This document shows positions 9,077 through 17,744 of a stretch of DNA of 64,000 bases, one piece after another. Position 1 is the first letter of the stretch. Every line of letters begins with the position of its first letter. The stretch covers positions 992,001 to 1,056,000 of the forward strand of contig NZ_JAUSYQ010000002.1 of NCBI RefSeq assembly GCF_030816965.1, given 5' to 3'. This DNA is from Streptomyces canus. GTDB lineage: Bacteria > Actinomycetota > Actinomycetes > Streptomycetales > Streptomycetaceae. Under the pieces are notes generated by a model that was not told the origin of the DNA, did no database searches, and saw only the letters and a program-made list of their open reading frames with translations. The position numbers and the translations under genes were made by a program.

Positions 9077-10414
9077 TCAGACCTTCAGGGCGTCCAGCAC
9101 CTGTTCCAGCACCAGTACACCGCCGAGGCCCAGGATCGCGAGTACCGTCGTGTACGTGGTGCGCGCCTTGATCGCGTCGATGACGGACAGGTTGAAGTAC
9201 TCCTTGAACATCCAGAAGCCCGGGTCGTTGACGTGCGAGAAGGCGATCGACCCGCAGGAGACGGCGAGCACCATGACCTCGGCGTGGACCCCGCTTCCCG
9301 CGAGCAGCGGCAGTGCCACGCCGGAGGCGGTGACGACCGCGACGGTCGCGGACCCGAGGGCCACGCGCAGGATCGCGGCGATCAGCCAGGCCAGGATGAT
9401 CGGCGAGATGGACCAGCCGTCGGTCGCGTCCTTGATGTAGTCGGATATCCCGCCCTCGACGAGGACGTTCTTGAAGGCACCGCCCGCGCCGATGACCAGC
9501 AGGATCATCGCCATGGCCTGGGCGGCCTCCTTGCACGAGGTACTGACCTCGGCCAGGCTGCGCCCCATGCGCGGCCCGAAGACCCAGACGGCCACGAGCA
9601 GCGTCAGCAGCAGGGCGATCGGCGCGGAGCCGATGAAGGCGACGAAGTGCAGCCCGGCGCTGTCCCCCGAGGTGGCCAGGTCGGTCACCGCGGCACCGGC
9701 GATCAGCACGACGGGCAGCAGGGCCACCGCCAGCGACCAGGCCATGCCGGGCATCTCCTCCTCCTCGAAGACCCGGTCGCTGACCAGGCCCTTGGGGATC
9801 TCGGGGTTCATCCGCCGGACGAACGGCAGGCGCGGCCACAGCAGCGCGATGAACGCGCCGACCGGGACCGCGATGAACAGGCCGTAGAACAGGGTCAGTC
9901 CGACAGAGGCGTGGAAGGTGGCGGCCACGGCCGTGGGGCCCGGGTGGGGCGGCAGGAAACTGTGCATGGTGGACAGGGCGATCGACATCGGCAGTCCCAC
10001 CCAGAGGAGGTTCACCCGGGTGACCCGGACGAGGGTGAAGGCGATCGGCACGATGATCACGAAGGCCACCTCGTAGAACATCGTCACACCGATGAGCATC
10101 GCGGACAGCACCATGGCGACCTGCACCCAGCGCGGGCCGCAGACGTCGAGGAGTTTGCCGGCGATCCGTTGCGCGGCGCCGGAGTCCCCCATCACACGAC
10201 CGACCATGGCGCCGAGCCCGATGGTGAGCATCGTGTCGCCGATCTGGTCACCGATGCCCTCGGAGAGGACGTCCGGTATGTCCTCGAGGCCGATGCCGCG
10301 TACCAGGGCGACACCCACGGCGACCAGGAGGAGGGCGGCGAAGCCGTTCAGTCTCAGCTTCGTCATCAAAAAGAGCAGGACGAGGACGCTGATCCCGACC
10401 ACGACGAGTGGCAT
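9077..10414 (-). CDS. GntP-family gluconate/glucarate permease
   Basis: A 445-residue polytopic membrane protein with about 12 hydrophobic segments and the GntP-family motifs [11 protein letters not shown] and [11 protein letters not shown]. Members carry gluconate and related sugar acids with protons. Because gudD follows directly, D-glucarate (or galactarate) is the likely substrate. The ATG has a clear AAAGGAG ribosome-binding site about nine bases upstream. It is the first gene of the gntP-gudD transcript; the promoter must lie in the 10415-10592 region shared with iclR. Confidence 0.9.
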   Translation of the reverse strand: MPLVVVGISVLVLLFLMTKLRLNGFAALLLVAVGVALVRGIGLEDIPDVLSEGIGDQIGDTMLTIGLGAMVGRVMGDSGAAQRIAGKLLDVCGPRWVQVAMVLSAMLIGVTMFYEVAFVIIVPIAFTLVRVTRVNLLWVGLPMSIALSTMHSFLPPHPGPTAVAATFHASVGLTLFYGLFIAVPVGAFIALLWPRLPFVRRMNPEIPKGLVSDRVFEEEEMPGMAWSLAVALLPVVLIAGAAVTDLATSGDSAGLHFVAFIGSAPIALLLTLLVAVWVFGPRMGRSLAEVSTSCKEAAQAMAMILLVIGAGGAFKNVLVEGGISDYIKDATDGWSISPIILAWLIAAILRVALGSATVAVVTASGVALPLLAGSGVHAEVMVLAVSCGSIAFSHVNDPGFWMFKEYFNLSVIDAIKARTTYTTVLAILGLGGVLVLEQVLDALKV

Positions 10415-10495
10415 GTGTCAGTTCTCCTTTGAACTGGCAGTGCGATGAGGAGAGTTCACCGGAGCATCCCTTGAAGTCACTCTGCTGAACGCGAT

Positions 10496-10526
10496 CCTCA
10501 TACAAAGACGTTGTCTACATATGAGG
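10496..10526. promoter_or_regulatory. nested palindrome, probable IclR-family operator
   Basis: CCTCATA (10496-10502) pairs with TATGAGG (10520-10526), and inside it AGAC (10506-10509) pairs with GTCT (10513-10516); both share the centre 10511. The nested dyad lies between the divergent permease and iclR genes, where an IclR-type repressor/activator would be expected to bind. Confidence 0.72.
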
Positions 10527-10592
10527 ACGGAGGCTAGATGGACAGATCACCGGGGGTCAATGGGTCTGCACGAATCGCCTTACGATCGGCCC

Positions 10593-11363
10593 ATGTCGCA
10601 GCGCGCAGGCGTACCCGAGGTGAAGTCGGCGGTCCGTACCGTCGCGGTGCTCGAGCTGCTCGCCGCGCGGGGCGAGCGGCCCGCGCGGCTGCGCGAACTC
10701 TCCGAGGCGTTGGGGGTGCCGCGCAGCAGCATGTACGCCCTCCTCCAGACCCTCGTGGAGTGCGGCTGGGTCCGCACCGACGCGACCGGATCCCTCTACA
10801 GCGTCGGGATCCGCGCCCTGCTCACCGGGACCAGCTATCTGGACAGCGACCTGTACGTCCGCGCGGTGCGGCCGTATCTCGACGAGGCGTCGGACGCGCT
10901 CGGCGAGACCATCCACCTTGCGCGACTGGACGGTTCGGACGTGGTCTACCTCGCGACACGGGAGTCGCACGAGTACCTGCGCACGATCAGCCGCGTGGGC
11001 CGGCGGGTGCCCGCGCACGCCGGGGCACTGGGCAAGGCACTGCTCGCGGAGCGTGCCGACGACGACCTCCCGCTCGGTGACGAGCCGTTGAGGGCGCTCA
11101 CGGCCAACACCCATATCGCTCGGGCCACTCTGCTGGCCGATCTCGCGGAGGTACGGGCGCGTGGTTACTCGGTCGACCGGGAGGAGACGGTCGTCGGCAT
11201 CGCCGGCTTCGGGTTCGCCTTGCGGTACGACGCGCCGGCCGTCGATGCGATCAGTTGCTCGGTGCCGGTGTCCCGGCTCACAGCGGAGCATGAGCGGCGC
11301 ATTGTGGCGGTGATGCGGGAGATTCGTTCGAAGATCGAATCGGCGGTGCCGTTCCGCGGGTAG
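10593..11363 (+). CDS. IclR-family transcriptional regulator of the glucarate genes
   Basis: A cytoplasmic DNA-binding protein of about 256 residues from ATG 10593 (an upstream in-frame ATG at 10521 lies inside the operator palindrome and is unlikely). The N-terminal winged helix (VKSAVRTVAVLELLA, LSEALGVPRSSMYALL) is followed by the IclR effector domain (GETIHLARLDGSDVVYL, PAHAGALGKALLA, GIAGFGFAL). It is divergent from the permease/gudD pair with the nested palindrome between them, so it probably controls those genes in response to glucarate or a breakdown product. No strong ribosome-binding site is seen. Confidence 0.9.
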   Translation: MSQRAGVPEVKSAVRTVAVLELLAARGERPARLRELSEALGVPRSSMYALLQTLVECGWVRTDATGSLYSVGIRALLTGTSYLDSDLYVRAVRPYLDEASDALGETIHLARLDGSDVVYLATRESHEYLRTISRVGRRVPAHAGALGKALLAERADDDLPLGDEPLRALTANTHIARATLLADLAEVRARGYSVDREETVVGIAGFGFALRYDAPAVDAISCSVPVSRLTAEHERRIVAVMREIRSKIESAVPFRG

Positions 11364-11429
11364 GGGGCCCCTTGGCTGCGGGCAGGCTGAGGCGGAGCCG
11401 CGTGTCCATGCAGCTTCGCGTCCCTGGGC

Positions 11430-11840
11430 GCCGATATGGACCAGATCCCCGCCGCACGACCTCTTGCACCTTCGGTGACAGCACCTCCAGCGGGGCGACC
11501 GCACGCCCACCGCGGACCACCTGAAGCCCTCGCACCGTCCGGTCGATCACGAGCTCGTAGCGCAGGCCCACGTCGGCGAGGTGGCCGTCCTCCCCGTGAC
11601 CGCTCCGTCGGCGGGGTGCCGGCGTACGGTGTCGCAACCTCGACGGTGAAGTCACCGCTGTGGAGGTGGAGACAGTCGGGTACCGGGGCCCACCAGCGCA
11701 GGCGCCCACCGACCGCGGAAAGAAGGAACTCGTCCCAGGTGACCGCCGGCCTGGTGGGTCGTCTCCGTGGTCGGCAGATCGAGAACGTCGCGCCGGAGGG
11801 CGACGAGCGCTCAGCCGCCGCGACGCACTTGGGCCGCAAC
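11430..11840 (-). pseudogene. possible decayed coding remnant of unknown family
   Basis: Two stretches of protein-like sequence occur in different minus-strand frames: 11840 to about 11640 (containing WDEFLLSAVGGRLRWW and LHSGDFTVEVATPY) and about 11615 to 11430 (containing GLRYELVIDRTVRGLQVVRG and LEVLSPKVQEVV). Joining them needs one frameshift near 11610-11640. I recognise no family. The stretch 11364-12000 has no intact gene I can support and lies next to a clearly broken AraC gene. Confidence 0.3.
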
Positions 11841-11999
11841 GCCTGCGCGGATTCTCAACCGCCCCGCTGCCACAGGGAGACGGCCAGTGCGGTTCCTGAG
11901 CCGATGGACGTGTCCTGGCCGGGCGGCTTCCTCTGCGGCCTCGGACGGCGCGGGCCGACCGGTCGGACGGTCCCCCGTGCCATCCGACCGGCCGCCGGT

Positions 12000-12806
12000 T
12001 GTTCAAGCGCGCACGCTACAGGCCCGCACTCGACGCGGTCTTGGACAAATTTGCACTCGTGGAGAGAGCCAGAGAGAGCCAACGTCCCCTCCACGTGTCG
12101 CGAGGACACCATCTGTCCGGGCGTGGTCCCGGCGATGGCCCGGAACTCACGGTTGAGGTGCGCCTGATCGTAGAAGCCGCAGACCGTGAGATCTCGGTCA
12201 GACTCGTGGCCCCGCGACCGAGCAACGCCACGGCGTGACGGAAGCGCAGCACCCGGGCGGACGCCTTGGGGGTGAGTCCGATCTGCTGCGTGGACCGGCA
12301 GGTCAAGTACCCCTTGCTCCACCCCACTTCGGCGGCGATACGGGTGATCGGGATCGCCTCCGCGCTGCCGGCGAGCAATTGGCAGAGGCGCGTCCCACCT
12401 CGGGCGTGGGCCGCGGGCCGTACTCGAGCCGGGCGAGCAGCGCCGCGTCCAGCAGGTCGAAGCTGGCGGTCCAGTCAGGAGTGGCCGCCATCCGCTCCAC
12501 CAACACCCCGGCTTCGGGCCCCAGAACGTCCCGGATCTCGACGGCCAGATTCGTCAACTCGCCCATCGGCAGGCCGAACAGCCGGTACGCACCCAGTGGC
12601 GTGAACTCCACCCGGGTCGCCTCCTGGCCGCCGGGATGCGTACAGGTCGCGGGCCGGTCCTCCAGCCCTACCACCAGCGACCCGATGTTCCCACTGCCCG
12701 CGTCCGGCACGCCCAGCCGGCGTACCTGTGAGAACGGCTCCGCGAGACTGATCAACAGGGTCGCGCGCCCCGTCGGCACCAACCGTGCCTCGTACGGTGT
12801 GGCCAC
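12000..12806 (-). pseudogene. AraC-family regulator, inactivated by two frameshifts
   Basis: The N-terminal sensor part is intact from ATG 12806 (EARLVPTGRATLLISL, LTNLAVEIRDVLG). Near 12395 the frame shifts, after which the HTH region continues (LAGSAEAIPITRIAAEVGWS, QQIGLTPKASARVLRFRHA). Near 12200 one base is missing after ACC GAG ATC, and the last helix continues in a third frame (CGFYDQAHLNREFRAIAGTT). Read together the three frames give a full-length AraC protein of about 265 residues, so this is a recent pseudogene or carries sequencing errors. Clearly minus strand; the exact 3' limit is approximate. Confidence 0.82.
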
Positions 12807-13189
12807 CGCTTCCCAGTAGCCGACACAACTGCGTAAGTACGGCCGTAACCCCCGGATGCCAGGGCCGGGTCACCCGCCACAGCCCACCGAGCCGCGCGAC
12901 CTCGACCGGCCCTGCCCCGGCCATGACACCCCGTGCACCAGGCACCACCAGGAGCGCTCCTCTCGCCCTCGAGGAACCGCCCCTGAGCCAACCGCCTGGC
13001 AGCTCCGTGCTTTCCAGCATCCAAGTCACCGCACCGGACTCGCGAGCAACCGGGTGAAGTTGGCATGCAGGGGGTGCGGATCTGACGGCGGTGGGCCTCA
13101 AGCCCGTGGTGATCGTCGGGCCCGACGGCCGGACCTGTTTCCCACGTCCGCCGCGGCCACCCCCACACCCCCCGCTCACTCGAACACCC

Positions 13190-13218
13190 TTGCCGACAAT
13201 CGAGCACACGCCTACGAT
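13190..13218 (+). promoter_or_regulatory. promoter of the MFS gene, leaderless
   Basis: A vegetative-type promoter TTGCCG (13190-13195), 17-bp spacer, TACGAT (13213-13218). Transcription would start about seven bases on, at 13225, exactly at an in-frame GTG. This supports a leaderless mRNA and fixes the start of the MFS gene. Confidence 0.65.
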
Positions 13219-13224
13219 CACTTT

Positions 13225-14421
13225 GTGCCGCTCATAAACAAAATGCGTACGCGCATCACCGTGCCGGACGACACCCTCACCCGACTCCGTATCGCCCTCA
13301 CCGTCTTCTTCGCCCTCGACGGCTTCGTCTTCGCCGGGTGGGTCGTCCGCATCCCCGCGATCAAGGAACAGACCGGCGCCTCCGCCAGCGCCCTGGGCCT
13401 CGCCCTCCTCGGCGTCTCGGCCGGTGCGGTGATCACCATGATGCTCACCGGCCGCCTCTGCCGCCGTTACGGCACCCACCGGGTCACCGTCGTCTGCGCC
13501 GTCCTGCTCTCCCTCAGCGTCGCGCTGCCGCCGCTCACCCACTCCGCGGTGGCACTCGGCGCCGTACTCCTGGTCTTCGGCGCCGCGTACGGCAGCATCA
13601 ACGTCGCCTTCAACAGCGCCGCGGTCGATCTCGTGGGCGCTCTGCGGCGGCCCATCATGCCCAGCTTCCACGCCGCCTTCAGCCTGGGCGGAATGCTCGG
13701 TGCCGGGCTCGGCGGGCTGGTCGCCGGAGCCCTGTCCCCCACACGGCACCTGTTCGGCCTCACCGTGATCGGACTGCTCGTCACCGCCGTCGCGGGCCGG
13801 ACCCTGCTGCGCATCCCGGCCCCGACACCCCCGCAGGAGGTGCCCCGGCAGACGTCCGCGCCCCGCCGCCGGGGCACCCGCACCCGCGGTCTGGTCATCA
13901 CCTTCGGCCTGATCGCCCTGTGCACGGCCTACGGCGAGGGCGCGCTGGCCGACTGGAGCGCCCTGCATCTGGAGCACGACCTGGACGCCACACCCGGCGT
14001 CGCCGCGGTCGGTTACTCGTGTTTCGCGCTCGCCATGACCATCGGCAGGCTGACCGGTACCAGGCTGCTCGAACGACTCGGCCAGACCCGCACGCTCGTG
14101 GGCGGCGGCACCACGGCCGCCCTCGGCATGCTGCTCGGCGCCCTCGCCCCCGCCGTCTGGGCGGCACTGCTCGGCTTCATGATCACCGGGCTCGGCCTCG
14201 CCAACCTCTTCCCCGTCGCCGTCGAGCGCGCGGGCAGGCTGGCCGGGCCCGACGGGGTGGCCATCGCCTCCACCCTCGGCTACGGCGGCATGCTCCTCGG
14301 CCCGCCCGCCATCGGCTTCATGGCCGACTGGTTCTCCCTCCCCGCCGCCCTCACCAGCGTCGCGGCGCTCGCCGCCACCGCCGCGGTCATCGCACTGCTG
14401 ACCCGACGCGCGGCGGGCTGA
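13225..14421 (+). CDS. MFS transporter (12-segment type)
   Basis: About 398 residues with some 12 membrane segments and the MFS loop motif GRLCRRYGTHR after segment 2. The C-terminal half has GLGLANLFPVAVERAG and ends at TRRAAG. It resembles the FucP/YbjJ-like subgroup of MFS proteins; substrate unknown. Start: GTG 13225 is placed by the promoter at 13190-13218; ATG 13243 (MRTRITVPDD) is the alternative. No Shine-Dalgarno is visible at either, consistent with leaderless translation. It is flanked by decayed genes on the left and a small hypothetical gene on the right, so no operon partner hints at function. Confidence 0.85.
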   Translation: MPLINKMRTRITVPDDTLTRLRIALTVFFALDGFVFAGWVVRIPAIKEQTGASASALGLALLGVSAGAVITMMLTGRLCRRYGTHRVTVVCAVLLSLSVALPPLTHSAVALGAVLLVFGAAYGSINVAFNSAAVDLVGALRRPIMPSFHAAFSLGGMLGAGLGGLVAGALSPTRHLFGLTVIGLLVTAVAGRTLLRIPAPTPPQEVPRQTSAPRRRGTRTRGLVITFGLIALCTAYGEGALADWSALHLEHDLDATPGVAAVGYSCFALAMTIGRLTGTRLLERLGQTRTLVGGGTTAALGMLLGALAPAVWAALLGFMITGLGLANLFPVAVERAGRLAGPDGVAIASTLGYGGMLLGPPAIGFMADWFSLPAALTSVAALAATAAVIALLTRRAAG

Positions 14422-14448
14422 TGCGCGCACAGGCGCAGGCCCGCCGGA

Positions 14449-14805
14449 TCACTCGGGATGGGCCACCGCCTCCTTCTGCAACTCCACGGCCGCCAACAGG
14501 CTCAGCTTCGGCTCCGCCTTGCGCAGTGCCCGTACCGCCGCGACCGAGGTGATGTCGCCCGTGAAGCCGACGGCGGCCCACCGGGAGCGGACCCAGCGGG
14601 CGCGCAGCTCGGTCTCGGTGGCGGCGGCGGTGGACTCGACGAGTGCCAGGGCGCGTTCCAGCCCGGGGCGTTCCTCGGGCGGGGCCTCGGCCAGTGCCTG
14701 GCGCAGGGCCGCTCCGACGACGTCCGTGTCCCGGACGAGCAGCACGAAGTTGTGTTTCTTGTTCAGTCCCGCGATTCCCGACATGCGGCTCATCGTGACG
14801 GCCAT
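14449..14805 (-). CDS. small conserved-type hypothetical protein
   Basis: A 118-residue soluble protein beginning MAVTMSRMSGIAGLNKKHNF; internal ATGs at 14793 and 14784 are alternative starts. It is rich in Ala, Glu and Arg with long predicted helices (PPEERPGLERALALVESTAAAT) and no signal peptide, membrane segment or recognisable motif. Codon usage is typical of the surrounding genes, which supports it being real. It converges with the MFS gene, 27 bp apart. Function unknown. Confidence 0.6.
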   Translation of the reverse strand: MAVTMSRMSGIAGLNKKHNFVLLVRDTDVVGAALRQALAEAPPEERPGLERALALVESTAAATETELRARWVRSRWAAVGFTGDITSVAAVRALRKAEPKLSLLAAVELQKEAVAHPE

Positions 14806-14836
14806 GTTCCGTGTCCGCCAAGCGACTTGAGGAGCC

Positions 14837-15180
14837 TCAGAGGCTCGGCCCCCTGTCCTTCAGGGCCGGGCCCCGCGCTCGGGCACGCACCCCGCGCAGG
14901 AACAGGTCGAGGAACCCCTCCCGGACCCCACGCACGGTGACGCCACGGAGGCACGCGACGTAGGTACTGAAGGAGGCGACCGGGGTCGTGAAGGTCTCCG
15001 CGACGTTCGAAGGTGCAGCGGGCCGCGATCAGCCGGCCGGGGGCTGTCGCAGGTCTCGGCGAGGGCGTCGTACAAGATCCCGATGCCCGTGTCGAGGCTG
15101 CCCGTGCGGGGTGGGCGTCGGCCGACCCGGCCTTCGTCGGCACCTGCACCGACGCCGTGGTGCTGCCCGCTCTCGGGGTC
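14837..15180 (-). pseudogene. C-terminal remnant of a regulator-like gene
   Basis: Reading the minus strand, a coherent segment with FSTYVACLRGVTVRGVREGF and DLFLRGVRARARG runs to a stop at 14837. A related fragment (SLDTGIGILYDALAET) lies in another frame upstream. The helix-rich end recalls the ligand-binding half of TetR regulators, but no HTH remains. Together with the AraC pseudogene it marks 11.4-15.2 kb as a decaying stretch. Family assignment is weak. Confidence 0.3.
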
Positions 15181-15193
15181 TGAGCCCGAGGGA

Positions 15194-15889
15194 TCAGTCC
15201 AGCTTCTTCAGCAGTTCGACGGCGAGGGGCGCGGAGGACGCCGGGTTCTGCCCGGTCACCAGGTTGCCGTCGACGATCACATGCGGAGCCCAGGGCTCGG
15301 ACACGTCGACCTGGACGCCGGCCTCGGTGAGCCGGTCCTGGAGCAGCCACTTGGCCTTGCCGGCGAGGCCCGCCTGGGTCTCCTCGGCGTTGGTGAAGGC
15401 GGCCACCCGGCGCCCGGCGAACGCGTTGGAGCCGTCGGCCTTCGTCGCCACGAGCAGGGCGGCGGGGGCGTGGCAGACGACACCGAGAGGCTTGCCGCTC
15501 TCCAGGGCGAGGGTGAGCAGCCGGCCCGAGTCCGCGTCGACCGCGAGGTCCTCCATCGGTCCGTGGCCGCCGGGGTAGAAGACGGCCGCGTAGTCGTCGA
15601 GGTTCACGTCCTCCAGCCGTACCGGCTGCTGGAGTTCGGCGGCCGAGGCGAGCACCCCGGCGATGCGGTCGGCGTTCTCCTGGCCGCCGTTGACCTCGGC
15701 CGCGAGGCTGCCCTTGTCCACGGTCGGCACGACACCGCCAGGGGTGGCCACGACGATCTCGTGTCCGGCGGCCTTGAATGCCTCGTAGGGAGCGACGGCC
15801 TCCTCGGCCCAGAAGCCGGTGGGGTGCTGGGTGCCGTCGGCCAGGGTCCAGTGGTCGGCACCGGTCATCACAAAGAGAATCTTCGACAT
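15194..15889 (-). CDS. DJ-1/PfpI-family protein (type 1 glutamine amidotransferase-like)
   Basis: About 231 residues from ATG 15889 (MSKILFVMTG). The fold's landmarks are present: the glutamate strand (FWAEEAVAPYEAF), YPGGHGPMEDL, and the nucleophile elbow VCHAPAALL with the catalytic Cys. It resembles the Hsp31-like/chaperone-glyoxalase branch of DJ-1 proteins, which detoxify methylglyoxal or protect proteins. It is divergent from a LysR gene with a 50-bp gap. A TACGGT -10 box ends about six bases before the ATG, suggesting leaderless transcription. Control by the neighbouring LysR protein is likely. Confidence 0.88.
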   Translation of the reverse strand: MSKILFVMTGADHWTLADGTQHPTGFWAEEAVAPYEAFKAAGHEIVVATPGGVVPTVDKGSLAAEVNGGQENADRIAGVLASAAELQQPVRLEDVNLDDYAAVFYPGGHGPMEDLAVDADSGRLLTLALESGKPLGVVCHAPAALLVATKADGSNAFAGRRVAAFTNAEETQAGLAGKAKWLLQDRLTEAGVQVDVSEPWAPHVIVDGNLVTGQNPASSAPLAVELLKKLD

Positions 15890-15939
15890 GGTGAGACCGT
15901 AGTCCCGCCCTGCCATAGAAATCCAATAGGCTCAGGCAT

Positions 15940-16884
15940 ATGAGGGATAGGAACACCAATGGCTTCGAGGAGCCGGGGCAGACCTTCGGCGTCCCGCTGG
16001 ACCTGAACCTGCTGCGGACGTTCCTGACGGTGTACCGCACCGGCTCCTTCACCGCCGCCGCCCCTCTGCTCGGCCTGTCCCAGCCCACGGTCACCACCCA
16101 GATCCGCACTCTGGAGCGGCGGTTGGGCCGCGAGCTGTTCGAGCGCCGGGCGCGGGGCGTGACCCCGGCGCCCTACGCGGACGAGCTCGCCGCCAGGATC
16201 GTGCAGCCCCTGGACTCGCTCGCCATGGTGGCAGGGCCCGCCGGGGACAGGGAGGACGCCCCGGCGGAGCCGGTGCATCTCGCCGGCCCGGCCGAGCTGC
16301 TGTCCCGGTGCGTCCTGCCCGGTCTCGCGCCCCTGGTGGACCAAGGGGTACGGCTGCGCATCACGCCGGGTCTGACCGAACCGCTCCTGGACGACCTGCG
16401 CGCGGGCCGCCACGACCTGGTGATCGCCACGTTCCGGCCGCGCGGCCGGACCCTGACGGCCGTGCCCCTCAACGACGAGGAGTTCGTGCTGGTCGCCTCT
16501 CCCACCTGGGCACAGCGGCTGAGCGCCCCCGCGTCCGTCGCGCCCGCGCTGCACGGCGTCCCGCTCGTCGCCTACGCCGACGATCTGCCCATCGTGCGCC
16601 GCTACTGGCGGCACGTCTTCGGCCGACGTCTGGTCCGCCAGCCCGCGGTCACGATGCCGGACCTGAACGCGGTCAAGGCCGCGGTCGTCGGCGGCACCGG
16701 ATTCACCGTGCTCCCCCGTTATCTGTGCGTCGAGGAGCTGCGTTCGGGGACCCTGGTCCTGCTCCACGACCCCGAAGACCCGCCCCTCAACACGAGCTTC
16801 CTGGTGCAGCGGCCCGGCACCTCCGGCAACCCGCACGTGGCGCTCGTCCGCGACCACCTGCTCCAGGCCGCCCGCGACTGGTGA
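15940..16884 (+). CDS. LysR-family transcriptional regulator
   Basis: 314 residues. The N-terminal winged helix (LDLNLLRTFLTVYRTGSFTA, LGLSQPTVTTQIRTLERRLG, ELFERR) is followed by the LysR effector domain (GRHDLVIATF, VVGGTGFTVLPRYL). A TAGGCT -10-like box lies at 15927-15932, so the ATG at 15940 may be leaderless. LysR proteins usually control the divergent gene, here the DJ-1 protein; the AT-rich ATTGGATTTCTAT in the gap is a candidate T-N11-A box. Confidence 0.9.
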   Translation: MRDRNTNGFEEPGQTFGVPLDLNLLRTFLTVYRTGSFTAAAPLLGLSQPTVTTQIRTLERRLGRELFERRARGVTPAPYADELAARIVQPLDSLAMVAGPAGDREDAPAEPVHLAGPAELLSRCVLPGLAPLVDQGVRLRITPGLTEPLLDDLRAGRHDLVIATFRPRGRTLTAVPLNDEEFVLVASPTWAQRLSAPASVAPALHGVPLVAYADDLPIVRRYWRHVFGRRLVRQPAVTMPDLNAVKAAVVGGTGFTVLPRYLCVEELRSGTLVLLHDPEDPPLNTSFLVQRPGTSGNPHVALVRDHLLQAARDW

Positions 16885-16961
16885 CTTGGTCGATGTCATC
16901 CCCTGACGACGAAGTGTGGAAGGCGCGCGAGCAGGGCATCGCCCTGGGGCACACTCAGTCC

Positions 16962-17696
16962 ATGGAGACTGCCGAGTTCATCCACATCCTGAACCGGGAA
17001 GGCCTGTTGCTCGCGTCGGCCGCCGAGCAGGCCGGACCGGACGCCAAGGTGCCGACCTGCCCGGACTGGCAGGTGCGGGACCTGCTGAAGCACACGGGGA
17101 CCGTGCACCGTTGGGCGACCGCGTTCGTGGCCGAGGGACACTCCGACCCCGTTCCCTTCCCCGACCGGCCCGATCTCGACGGTGCGGAGTTGCTCGACTG
17201 GTTCCGCGAGGGACACCGCCTCCTGGTCGGTGCCCTCGGCGCCGCCGACCCCGGCTTGCAGTGCTTCCAGTTCCTGCCGGCCCCGTCGCCGCTCGCGTTC
17301 TGGGCCCGGCGGCAGGCGCACGAGACAGCCGTGCACCGCTTCGACGCGGAGGCGGCCCGCGGCGGCACCTCCGAGGAGCTCGGCCGGGACTTCGCGGCCG
17401 ACGGCATCGACGAGTTGCTGCGCGGCTTCCACGCCCGCGCGAAGAGCAGGGTCCGCGCCGACGAGCCCCGGGTGCTGCGGGTGCGGGCGAGCGACACGGA
17501 CGGCGCCGTGTGGACCGTACGACTGACGCAGGAACCGCCCGCGGCCGAGTACGGCGATGCGGGGAAGGCCGACTGCGAGGTGTCCGGGCCCGCCGCCCGG
17601 CTGTATCTGGCGCTGTGGAACCGGTTGCCGTTCCCGCGGGTGACCGGGGACGTGTCGGTCGCCGGCCTGTGGCGGGAGAAGTCCGCCGTGGGCTAG
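16962..17696 (+). CDS. maleylpyruvate isomerase-family, mycothiol-dependent type protein
   Basis: A 244-residue soluble DinB-like protein. The N-terminal helical bundle has CPDWQVRDLLKHTGTVHRW, and a second metal-ligand segment ARRQAHETAVHRFDAEAA supplies Glu and His; these match the metal site of mycothiol-dependent maleylpyruvate isomerase relatives. The C-terminal half carries the SCP2-like domain (GDVSVAGLW). Members act as mycothiol S-transferases or isomerases; the substrate is unknown. Its stop codon TAG coincides with the left end of the IS630 element (TA of the target plus the element's first G), yet the reading frame appears undamaged. Confidence 0.82.
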   Translation: METAEFIHILNREGLLLASAAEQAGPDAKVPTCPDWQVRDLLKHTGTVHRWATAFVAEGHSDPVPFPDRPDLDGAELLDWFREGHRLLVGALGAADPGLQCFQFLPAPSPLAFWARRQAHETAVHRFDAEAARGGTSEELGRDFAADGIDELLRGFHARAKSRVRADEPRVLRVRASDTDGAVWTVRLTQEPPAAEYGDAGKADCEVSGPAARLYLALWNRLPFPRVTGDVSVAGLWREKSAVG

Positions 17697-17733
17697 TGCT
17701 GCGCCGCGGACGTTCCGCGATGGCCATCGGCTC
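17694..17733 (+). repeat. left terminal inverted repeat of the IS630-type element
   Basis: Starts TAGTGCTGCGCCGCGGACG and continues GTTCCGCGATGGCCATCGGC. The outer 23 bases match the reverse complement of the right end at 19 positions, and similarity continues inward with a one-base gap. Confidence 0.78.
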
Positions 17734-17744
17734 GTTGACCGGGC

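Noticed and set aside
12475..14430. Minus-strand open frame of 651 codons
   Set aside because: Antisense to the MFS gene; acidic and low-complexity with no family match.
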